Part shown: positions 9,925 to 16,406 of the stretch, one piece after another
Layout of the letters: every line of letters starts with the position of its first letter
How positions within the stretch are numbered: the stretch's first letter is position 1
From: JBECKR01 sp040235415
Lineage (GTDB): Bacteria > Acidobacteriota > Polarisedimenticolia > Polarisedimenticolales > Polarisedimenticolaceae
Assembly: GCA_040235415.1 (NCBI GenBank)
Contig: JBECKR010000313.1
Span: forward strand, 1-18,870
Direction of reading: 5' to 3'
Length of the DNA: 18,870 nucleotides
The notes under the pieces: generated by a model
What the model was told of the DNA's origin: nothing
Seen by the model: the letters and a program-made list of their open reading frames with translations, nothing else
Databases searched by the model: none
Translations under genes and position numbers: made by a program

Positions 9925-10743
9925 ATGCGCTCGACGATCTCGGTTTTCCGGTCTTGTCTGATGCCGGCCCTCGTGGCCGGCACCGCCTGCGCCGTGCCGG
10001 CGTGGGCGGAGGCCCACGATTTCGACGTCAACGTCGTGTACCGGCTGACGTCGCTCGAGCAGGTCGGCGATCGACTCGTCGTCGAGGCCGAAGGCAGTGG
10101 CGCGTCCCGACCGCTGGGGATCGTCACGGCCGCGGCGACCGTCACCCAGTCCGCGTCGGCGAACCCGTGCTACGAGTACAGCGCGGAGTTCTATCTCGCC
10201 GCAGCCGAAGGCACGATTCAGATCCATAGCGAGGGAGAGGTGTGCCCGCCGCCCACGCAGATCGCCGGGACGTGGTGGGTTACGGCCGGAACGGGTGCGT
10301 TCGCCGGAGCGACCGGCTTCGGGACCGAGAGCGGCAAGCCCAGCTTCACCGGGAACGATCCCGTGGTCGACCGGCTGGAGGGAACGTTGTCCTACGCCGC
10401 GGGCGCGCCCGCGGCCTCACCGTTGTCCTACCAGGAATGCGTCGCCCTGAACGACCGGTACAGCGCGGCGTGGGCGGAAGCCAAGGGATGCAACCCGATG
10501 GCGGACCGGACGCCGCAATGCACGAAGCGCGCGGTGAGCGATCTGATCTGCGGCTGTCCGGGGTTGGTGAATTCCAGGAAGCGGCGGGCCCTCCGGATCA
10601 TGGACGATGCGAGTCGAACGTTCTTCGAGGCCGGCTGCAACGGCTTCTGGGACTGTACCGCCGGATTGTGTCCCGGGGCCTACGGGGCCGAGTGCAGCGG
10701 TCCGGTCCCCCGCGGAACCTGTGTCGACAACGTCCCGTGGTGA
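9925..10743 (+). CDS. Secreted Cys-rich protein with possible AOC/dirigent-like barrel
   Basis: The start at ATG 9925 has GGAGG at 9911-9915 and gives 272 residues. Residues 1 to about 29 are a signal peptide (FRSCLMPALVAGTACAVPAWAEA). The middle (about 30-155) is beta-rich, with GTIQIHSEGEVCP and WWVTAGTGAFAGATGFGT. The G-T-G-x-F-x-GATG pattern recalls the allene-oxide-cyclase/dirigent-like barrel found in many secreted bacterial proteins. The last about 100 residues carry many cysteines (CNPM, QCTKRAVSDLICGCPG, GCNGFWDCTAGLCPG, ECSGP, GTCVD) and would be disulfide-bonded outside the cytoplasm. The family and function are not recognised. It is probably co-transcribed with the S8 protease, so it may be that enzyme's partner, substrate or inhibitor; this is inferred from position only. 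Confidence 0.75.
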   Translation: MRSTISVFRSCLMPALVAGTACAVPAWAEAHDFDVNVVYRLTSLEQVGDRLVVEAEGSGASRPLGIVTAAATVTQSASANPCYEYSAEFYLAAAEGTIQIHSEGEVCPPPTQIAGTWWVTAGTGAFAGATGFGTESGKPSFTGNDPVVDRLEGTLSYAAGAPAASPLSYQECVALNDRYSAAWAEAKGCNPMADRTPQCTKRAVSDLICGCPGLVNSRKRRALRIMDDASRTFFEAGCNGFWDCTAGLCPGAYGAECSGPVPRGTCVDNVPW

Positions 10744-10846
10744 GCCGGACCGGGCTGCGGTCGTCGGCCGCGATCTCCGCCGACGCTCCGTCGATGCGGG
10801 CGCCCGGCACGGATGCGGCCTGTCCGCAGGAGGTTCGCTCGGGCTG

Positions 10847-10908
10847 TGGCAGGGGAGACAGGGATCGAACCTGCAACCTGCGGTTTTTGGAGACCGGTCC
10901 GCGTGGAA
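10847..10908 (-). repeat. Attachment-site-like repeat, copy 2 (tRNA-Trp 3' part)
   Basis: This is a base-for-base copy of 3653-3714 (62 bp), with the same extra T relative to the intact tRNA-Trp. To its left the 10 bases read GCTCGGGCTG, two changes from the flank shared by copies 1 and 3. To its right the integrase reading frame continues: the repeat ends in GTGGAA, and that GTG is the likely integrase start. GGAG from the tRNA anticodon arm (10889-10892) sits ten bases before the GTG as a possible ribosome-binding site. Confidence 0.85.
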
Positions 10909-11831
10909 TCAGCTGCATTTTCAAGCACTTACGAGCGCTTTCTGGAGTACAAGCGAGGTTGCGGCCGTCGGAGGGAGAGCCTCCACCACATCCAGTCGAC
11001 CTGGCTTCCGGCCCTTGGCTCTCGCCCCCTCTCGGAACTGGATCCCGAAACCCTCGGGGAGATCTTGGACGGGATCGCCGCCGAGCGGGGCTGGGCGCAG
11101 CAGACTCGCAACAACGCTCTGTTCCAACTCTCCGGCTACTTCAAGTGGGCCCAGGCGCGCGGCGTGGTGCGATACAACCCCTGCGCGCTCGTCCCGAGGA
11201 TCTCCGGCCGCCGGCTCCACAATGACCGGAAGTACATCCTTCCAGAGAAGCGTCTCGAAGACCTGCTCCGGATCCTGAGCCTCGAGACTCCGATTCACGA
11301 CCTGGTCCTCGCCGCCAGCCTGACCGGCCTGAGATTCTCGAAACTCACCGGCCTCCGTCCGGGAGACGTGCAGCGCGACGAGGACGGCGACTGGTTCCTC
11401 GAGTTGATCGACAAGAACCAGGAAGAGTTCCGAATCTACCTGTTCGGGGAGTTCTACAGCCTCGTTCGGCGCCGGCTGGAGATCGCGAAATCGGGCCGTC
11501 ACACCTGGCTTTTCGGCGGACGGCGCGGGGGACGTATCCTGGGAAGTACCTCCGCGAGCGCCTCATCCCCGCCTGTCGGATGGCGAAGATCCCCTATGGC
11601 CGCGGCAAGTACCAGCTCACGTTCCACAGCCTGCGGCGATTCGTCGCGAGCAAGCTTCGGAAGAAGGGATGCGACACCGGCGACATCATGGACGTCGGGA
11701 ACTGGAAGTCGGTCGAGACGATGAGGCGCTATGGGCTGCTGGAGCAGTCGGCCAAGAAGCGCCTGTTCCAGCGCGCGGCCAAGGTGTTGAGCGATGGGTC
11801 AGGACGGGTTGTGACTTTTCAGGGTCCATGA
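10903..11831 (+). pseudogene. Tyrosine recombinase (phage-type integrase), frameshifted
   Basis: The likely start is GTG 10903, inside the att-like repeat. The first part, in one frame, has a SAM-like core-binding domain (STYERFLEYKRG ... RNNALFQLSGYFKWAQ) and the first catalytic Arg in TGLRFSKLTGLRPGDV (codon 11332-11334). Near 11527-11531 (a run of five G) the frame shifts by -1. The second part has the HxLR box (His 11625-11627, Arg 11634-11636) in FHSLRRFVAS, then DVGNWKSVETMRRYGLL with Tyr at 11730-11732, and ends at TGA 11829-11831. Rejoined, it would be about 309 residues, a normal length. The usual His/Trp before Tyr appears as Asn-Trp. One missing G (mutation or sequencing error) explains the break; a programmed shift is less likely. 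The enzyme presumably recombines the tRNA-Trp site. Confidence 0.85.
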
Positions 11832-11839
11832 CCCTGAAA
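11817..11839. terminator. Perfect 10-bp hairpin at the integrase end (possible terminator)
   Basis: TTTCAGGGTC (11817-11826) and GACCCTGAAA (11830-11839) form a perfect stem with a CAT loop, and the integrase stop codon lies within it. No T run follows on either side, so termination is uncertain. The 10-base arm GACCCTGAAA recurs at 15628-15637, upstream of the transposase gene, so an element-end role is also possible. Confidence 0.4.
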
Positions 11840-12295
11840 GACCACACCACCACGACCTAATGAACCTCCTCCCGGGGCAGCGCCTGGCCGACCTGCTCCA
11901 GAACTGTGCGGAGCGACGGCCTCAGGAAAGCCGCCTGAGCAGCACTTGAGGGCCGTCTCGGGCGGCGTACTCGACCACCGATCTCACCCGTCGATCCCGG
12001 TCGAATCCCCTCGGCTCCCGGATTCGTTTTCCGGCAGGTCGCCGACATACACGACCGGCGGACCCCGTGTAGCACCCGGCGGCACCTAGACGCCGGCGAG
12101 GTCCACCAATCGACGTCGAGACGAAGATCCAACATAACATATGCCAATAATCTATTTAATAATGCTTAAGTGTCATTTTAGCTAGTATTTTTTAATTTAC
12201 AATGGCCAACCATAGTTTTTGTGCGTAAACATTCAGGCAGCTTGTTTCTCTCACGCATCGGCTTCCTTGCCGATCCACGTGAAAGGAGCTTCCCC
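11840..12295. other. Gene-poor gap in unit B with AT-rich promoter-like stretch
   Basis: No recognisable gene was found. Bases 11840-12127 are GC-rich. They can be read on the minus strand as a frame of about 95 residues, rich in Arg and Pro, that resembles no family I know. Bases about 12128-12235 are strikingly AT-rich (TAATCTATTTAATAATG, TATTTTTTAATTTACAA), unlike any other part of the window. This AT-rich block sits 60-170 bp upstream of the Cys-rich protein start and probably contains its promoter and perhaps regulator-binding sites. No specific -10/-35 pair is assigned. Confidence 0.5.
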
Positions 12296-12937
12296 GTGAC
12301 ACTAGCAAGACGTCGGCTATTCGGTGTGTCCACAGCGGTGGTAACGTGGTTGGCGATCACGAGCCTCGTTTGGGCTCAGAGCGCACCCCCAAACGTCACG
12401 GCAACCCTCACCTGCGGGTGCGGCGCGGGCAGCACAGTCATCGAGATCACCAGTTGGAGCGGCACAACCCCGAGTGAACTCCAAGTCACAATCCCCGACA
12501 GCGATCCAGAAGTCGTCCAAGTCGACCCCAATACATACGCGGCCACCGAGTGGAACGAGGAGTACACGGACGCGGAGGGCTGGGTGCACGGGACGGTGAC
12601 CACTGCGGGTGCGGGCGGGGGGAATCTCGTCTACAACATGAAACACCGCGCCGTGGACAGCGACCACGAGGAGTTTCAATTCTATCGGGTGGGCGACGAC
12701 CCCTCCCAGGCAGCTTACGTCGTCGCTTCCTTCCCCGACGGCTCGTATCCCCCGGCGGTCATCATCGTGATTATCATCATCATCATCATCATCCTGGGAT
12801 GCATCGCGGGACAGAATCTCGCGATCAAGACCTGCAACACCACGGCGAGCTCGGTCTGCGGGGGCGGAGAGCACGTGCAGAATGCTCATTTTTCAGGATA
12901 CTGTGGCATGGGGTCGTGCTCGGTGACCTGCAAATAG
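12296..12937 (+). CDS. Secreted protein with poly-Ile membrane segment and six-Cys tail
   Basis: The GTG start at 12296, with AGGAG at 12284-12288, puts a signal peptide exactly at the N-terminus (MTLARRRLFG then VSTAVVTWLAITSLVWA). An ATG at 12221 in the same frame would add 25 residues without a good ribosome site. The protein has 213 residues. After the signal peptide, a Thr/Asp/Glu-rich domain (about 30-150) with an early CGC has no family I recognise. Residues 154-169 are a hydrophobic run, AVIIVIIIIIIIIL then GC, made mostly of isoleucine. The last 45 residues carry six Cys (169, 180, 188, 203, 208, 212), enough for three disulfides. It could be an exported precursor whose Cys-rich tail is released by cleavage in the membrane. 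The CPBP protease gene follows 90 bp downstream on the same strand. The function is unknown. Confidence 0.72.
   Translation: MTLARRRLFGVSTAVVTWLAITSLVWAQSAPPNVTATLTCGCGAGSTVIEITSWSGTTPSELQVTIPDSDPEVVQVDPNTYAATEWNEEYTDAEGWVHGTVTTAGAGGGNLVYNMKHRAVDSDHEEFQFYRVGDDPSQAAYVVASFPDGSYPPAVIIVIIIIIIIILGCIAGQNLAIKTCNTTASSVCGGGEHVQNAHFSGYCGMGSCSVTCK
12773..12793 (+). repeat. ATC trinucleotide run encoding the isoleucine stretch
   Basis: Seven uninterrupted ATC codons follow ATC ATC GTG ATT inside the secreted-protein gene. Together they encode most of the hydrophobic segment. A pure trinucleotide run can change length by slippage in whole codons, lengthening or shortening the membrane segment without breaking the frame. 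Confidence 0.9.
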
Positions 12938-13027
12938 CTGCGTCGCGAACGGGTTCCTGGGCGCAACATCGCAACGATCGCGCGCCCAGGGACCATCGTA
13001 TTCCGGGGAGACTCGAGGTCGCACGCG

Positions 13028-13849
13028 ATGTCGGGTGAACGACTCTTACGCGAGGCGCTTCCTGGCCCCTGGAAGCGACTTGCCGTCGAGGTGGCAACAG
13101 ACTGTGTAGTCTTCCTGGCGGCTGGCGTTCTTTCGTTTCTGCTGACAGGCGCTCTCCTGTACATGTTCGGCGCCGAGTTCAAGCCTGCACTGCTGGGAGG
13201 GACCCTCGTCATGCGGGACGGTAGGGTCGTCGAGGTTCACTCGGAGGCGGAACTCGAGCAGGCACGACGGACCTACGGAAGCGAACTCTCGACAGCCAAT
13301 GTCGAGATGAAACCGAGTCGAACCTGGGCCCGCATGGTGGTTCCCTGCGCCATCGGTACGTTCTTGCTCACGTTGCTCTACCTGTTGTGCAAAACTCGTG
13401 CCTCGACGATCCGGTGGTTTCGATTGGATCTCGACAGCGTTGCGACCGGGTTGATGGGCGGACTCGTACTTCTCGCCGCCGGACTGGCGTACGACGCGTG
13501 CCTGAAAGGGCTTGGCGTCCCGGAAGTCGACGTGGCGGGCATGTTGCGGAGTTCATCCGCTCCGGGAGGGCTGTTCCTGCTTGCAGTGATTGTGGCGCCG
13601 GTGACGGAGGAGCTCTACTTTCGAGGTCGCCTACACGATATGCTCTCCGAACACTTCACCTTGATCACGGTGATCTGGATTACGGTTGCGTCATTCGCCG
13701 TGCTCCATTTCCTGCCTCAGTATCTTCCGATCTACGCTGCCTTCGGCGTGACACTGAGCTACCTCCGTATCCGTACCGGCGGTCTCGTCGCGCCGGTCAT
13801 AGCGCACGCCGTGAACAACGGGTTGGCACTGTTCCTGTTTGTCCGGTAA
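13028..13849 (+). CDS. CPBP-family intramembrane protease
   Basis: The 273-residue membrane protein starts at ATG 13028, with GAGGT at 13015-13019. The CPBP (CAAX protease/bacteriocin-processing, Abi) signature is complete: EELYFRG (Glu194, Glu195, Arg199), FAVLHF (His227) and IAHAVNNG (His260, Asn264). Hydrophobic segments lie at about 21-47, 103-121, 138-158, 180-192, 211-247 and 252-272. A loop of about 55 residues (48-102) between the first two segments is hydrophilic and unusually long for the family; it may recognise a substrate outside the membrane. Family members cleave prenylated or membrane-inserted substrates, serve as bacteriocin immunity proteins, or process sorted surface proteins. 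The gene directly follows the poly-Ile/Cys-rich protein, so that protein is its likely substrate or partner. GC is lower than in the chromosomal genes. Confidence 0.9.
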   Translation: MSGERLLREALPGPWKRLAVEVATDCVVFLAAGVLSFLLTGALLYMFGAEFKPALLGGTLVMRDGRVVEVHSEAELEQARRTYGSELSTANVEMKPSRTWARMVVPCAIGTFLLTLLYLLCKTRASTIRWFRLDLDSVATGLMGGLVLLAAGLAYDACLKGLGVPEVDVAGMLRSSSAPGGLFLLAVIVAPVTEELYFRGRLHDMLSEHFTLITVIWITVASFAVLHFLPQYLPIYAAFGVTLSYLRIRTGGLVAPVIAHAVNNGLALFLFVR

Positions 13850-14218
13850 CGACCCGGTTCGCGGGACATCTCGCGGTCACTCGGACGCGCGGCATGGGGA
13901 CACGCCTGGGCGGCGCGGCGCGTCTCGTCGGCGTCGCGGCGGGCAGGAACGGACTCCTTGCGCCGATCAGCTACTCGACAGCGATGTGCCTGGTCTCGAC
14001 GGGTCGCCGGCTGTTCGCACAGGACGCACACGGCCGAGTCGCGGACGACGTTGCCGTACTGACTCCGCATGAACAGGAGTGACTCGCGGATTCCGGGGAA
14101 GGCAAGAACCGGGCGAAGGGGGATCGAAACGTCAGCGCGAGAAACGACTCCCGGTTTCGAATGGACACTTCGCAGTGGCTCGGGTAAGCTCTTGTCCGCA
14201 CACCACTTGCTCAGGCTC
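13850..14218. other. 369-bp gap between CPBP gene and tRNA-Trp
   Basis: Short frames exist on both strands, but none has a convincing start, a ribosome site or resemblance to a known family. The right 10 bases (GCTCAGGCTC, 14209-14218) match the left flank of repeat copy 1 and so belong to the attachment-site identity block. No RNA gene, hairpin with T run or repeat array was seen. It may contain decayed element sequence. Confidence 0.4.
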
Positions 14219-14294
<76 letters not shown>

Positions 14295-14437
14295 GTGGAA
14301 CTCGGGCCGAAAAGCGGCGGTAGTGTACAAGCCGGTTCCGGCGAATTCAACCAAGGTGGCGCGCAGCTTGGTACGGACCGGAGCGCACCGATTCGGCCGG
14401 CGCCCGTTCTCGGGGTCTGTGTCGTCTTCGGATTCGA

Positions 14438-15598
14438 TCAGTAAGCGTGCTTGAGCCGGTGGCGGGCGTTTTGCGGCAGCACGGGGGTGGTCCAGTCCCT
14501 GCGGTACAGCCTCCGCTCGACCTCGGTGAGCGTCTCTCGTGCCGGAAACCGCCGCCTCGAGAACATCCGCTCCCAGCTCCACGGCTCCTCGGCGAGCCCG
14601 AGCCGCATCGCCGGGGTCGTCCGATCGGGCTTCTTCTCCGACATCCCCTTGATGAAGTTCCGCCACATCACGAACAGGTACAGCCGCTCGAGAACGGCGT
14701 TGAGCCTGCGGCCGAACGCGATCGTCTCGCGCTTGTGGGCGGCGGAGCTGTGGCGGATCAGGGCGTGCAAGGCGTCGACCGGCTTGAGCTCGCGGTCCCG
14801 CACGATCGCCTCCCGGGATCGGGCCGAGCCCTTGGGGCCCCGCGGCGGGTTGGGGTAGCGCCGCACGCGGATGCACTCGCGCCCGGGATGCCGCGCGACC
14901 GCCCGGGCGTAGTCCTCGTGGCCGTCGTGGACGAGGTCGAGCTTCTTTCCCTCGGGAACGAGCGGCAGGAGGCGGTCGATCACGCGGGTGGCCGAGCCGA
15001 GGTAGCCGCCGAAGCGCGTGCGCTTGGGTCTCAGCGCCAAGCGCTCGCGCTGCCAGGGTGTGAGGCGCCCGCCGCGGCCGTGCGGGGCGGGGTCGAGGGC
15101 GTAGGTGAACCAGGACCTCCGGCCGACCGGGGTCGCGATGCCGAACGGGAAGTCCTGGGTGAGCTCGAAGGCCTCCATGTGGTCGAACACGACGGGCTCG
15201 TGGAGCTTGCCCTCGAGGGCACGCAGCGCGGCGGCCAAGAGCAGCAGGCCGTGCCGGCCGATCCGGGCCGTGATGCGGGCGGCGGTCGAGTGGGCGCAGC
15301 CCGCGGCGCGCGCGACCTGGCGGTGGGCCGAGCAGGACACGAGCGCCTTGGCGATCGGGATCAGGAGCTCGGGGCGCTTGAAGTAGTAGGTCGTCGAGAA
15401 CGACTGCTGGGAGAACGACCGGCCGCAGGTCGAGCAGCGGAAGCGCCGGACGCGCTCGCGGCGCTTCGTGGGGAAGAAGCCGCGGGGCCGGAAGCGGTAG
15501 CCGGGCCGGGTGCGGGTGTGTTCGGGGCACTCGGGCCAGGGGCAGTGCTCGGGGGTGAAGTGTTGCAGGCGCCAGACGGGGGTGCGGGGCACGTCCAT
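14438..15598 (-). CDS. Zinc-ribbon DDE-type transposase-like protein
   Basis: The 386-residue basic protein has an N-terminal zinc ribbon (Cys19, Cys24, Cys55, Cys58 in CPWPEC and FRCSTCGRSF). A helix-turn-helix-like stretch follows (about 80-112, SAHRQVARAAGCAHSTAARIT). The next region has spaced acidic residues that could be catalytic (Asp139 in VVFDHMEAFE, Asp225 in LDLVHDGHED). This order resembles IS1/ISL3-like transposases, but I cannot assign a family. The start is ATG 15598. No clear terminal inverted repeats or target-site duplication were found around it, so it may be an orphan or domesticated copy. It lies 143 bp to the right of the tRNA, on the opposite side from the integrated units. 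Confidence 0.7.
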   Translation of the reverse strand: MDVPRTPVWRLQHFTPEHCPWPECPEHTRTRPGYRFRPRGFFPTKRRERVRRFRCSTCGRSFSQQSFSTTYYFKRPELLIPIAKALVSCSAHRQVARAAGCAHSTAARITARIGRHGLLLLAAALRALEGKLHEPVVFDHMEAFELTQDFPFGIATPVGRRSWFTYALDPAPHGRGGRLTPWQRERLALRPKRTRFGGYLGSATRVIDRLLPLVPEGKKLDLVHDGHEDYARAVARHPGRECIRVRRYPNPPRGPKGSARSREAIVRDRELKPVDALHALIRHSSAAHKRETIAFGRRLNAVLERLYLFVMWRNFIKGMSEKKPDRTTPAMRLGLAEEPWSWERMFSRRRFPARETLTEVERRLYRRDWTTPVLPQNARHRLKHAY

Positions 15599-15698
15599 GG
15601 GGCGACGGGGAACAAGGGGCGTGCCAGGACCCTGAAATCACGCAAGCGACTCCAAACACGAGCGGTTGCGAGGCTGCAACGCGGGACGGGCTGACCGC

Positions 15699-15737
15699 AG
15701 CGTCCGCCGGCGGACGCTCGGGTGTCCGCGGGCGGAC
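15699..15737. repeat. Paired palindromes between transposase and trmB genes
   Basis: AGCGTCCGCCGGCGGACGCT (15699-15718) is a perfect 20-bp palindrome. Five bases later GTCCGC-GG-GCGGAC (15724-15737) repeats the same arms with a 2-base spacer. The pair lies 27 bp beyond the trmB stop, where a terminator for the leftward folC-trmB operon would be expected, but no T run follows on the minus strand. Alternatives are a protein-binding site or a REP-like element. Confidence 0.6.
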
Positions 15738-15764
15738 GAACCAGGCTGCGCGCCACCGTGGAAA

Positions 15765-16382
15765 TCAACCGCGCCTCACCCACGAAGCGCGGTGTCGCGA
15801 GCGCCCCTCGACCGCGTACTTCGCCTCGAAGTTCGTGAGCGGGTCGTCGACCGGAAGCGGGAACGTCTCGCCGCCGAACGCCGGCAGGCGCGCGAACGCG
15901 GCGTGGCCGTCGAGCAGCGGCTCGATCACCGTCCAGTAGTCGTCGTGGTCGGTCGCGACGTGCAGCCGGCCGCCCGGGCGGAGGGTGCGGGCCAGGGCGT
16001 CCGCGACCGCCGGGCACAACAGGCGGCGCTTGTGGTGGCGCTTCTTCGGCCACGGGTCGGGGTAGAAGACGTAGTACGCGTCGACCGACGCTTCGGGCAC
16101 CGCGTGCAGCAGCAGCTCCCTGGCGTCGGCGCGGACGAACCGGACGTTCTCGAGCCCGCGGCGCTCGGCGCGGTGCTCCGCGATCCGGAGGTACTGGTTG
16201 GCCCACTCGACGCCGAGGTGGTCGACCTCCGGGCGGAGCGCGGCGGCGGCCAGCAGGAACCGTCCCTTGCCGATCCCGATCTCGATCTCGACCGGCGCGC
16301 GGCGACCGAACACCGCGGCCCAGACGAGGCCGGCGAGGGCGGCGTCGGGATCGAGCCTCAGCGGCGAAACCTCGGTGCGCAT
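15765..16382 (-). CDS. trmB: tRNA (guanine-N7-)-methyltransferase TrmB
   Basis: The protein has 205 residues, the usual size of the family. It is an SAM-dependent enzyme that makes m7G46 in the variable loop of tRNAs. The SAM-binding motif EIEIGIGKGRF (32-42) and the diagnostic YPDPWPKKRHHKRR (107-120) are intact, as is the substrate motif TNFEAKY (183-189) near the C-terminus. The start is ATG 16382. It lies 24 bp downstream of folC on the same strand and is probably in one operon with it. Confidence 0.95.
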   Translation of the reverse strand: MRTEVSPLRLDPDAALAGLVWAAVFGRRAPVEIEIGIGKGRFLLAAAALRPEVDHLGVEWANQYLRIAEHRAERRGLENVRFVRADARELLLHAVPEASVDAYYVFYPDPWPKKRHHKRRLLCPAVADALARTLRPGGRLHVATDHDDYWTVIEPLLDGHAAFARLPAFGGETFPLPVDDPLTNFEAKYAVEGRSRHRASWVRRG

Positions 16383-16406
16383 CCGCCGGATTCTAGCAAG
16401 CCGGTG

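Larger units (their letters stand above)
10847..14218. mobile_element. Island unit B (3.4 kb: integrase, Cys-rich secreted protein, CPBP protease)
   Basis: The unit runs from repeat copy 2 to the 3' end of the intact tRNA-Trp. It holds a damaged tyrosine recombinase, an AT-rich stretch, the poly-Ile/Cys-rich secreted protein and the CPBP protease, all rightward. GC is visibly lower than in the flanks from about 12130 to 13850, which fits more recent acquisition than unit A. Its small size, with integrase plus two cargo genes, resembles a satellite-type integrative element. Confidence 0.5.

Noticed and set aside
10813..10902. Upstream extension of the integrase frame through the repeat (GETGIEPATCGFW-type peptide)
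   Set aside because: This peptide is the translation of tRNA sequence, a well-known annotation artefact; the GTG at 10903 is preferred as start.
11857..12147. Minus-strand frame of 96 residues in the unit B gap as a gene
   Set aside because: Arg/Pro-rich, no motif, and its start lies in the AT-rich block without a ribosome site; a decayed gene is possible but not supported.
13850..14218. Short frames between the CPBP gene and tRNA-Trp
   Set aside because: No start, ribosome site or family resemblance on either strand.
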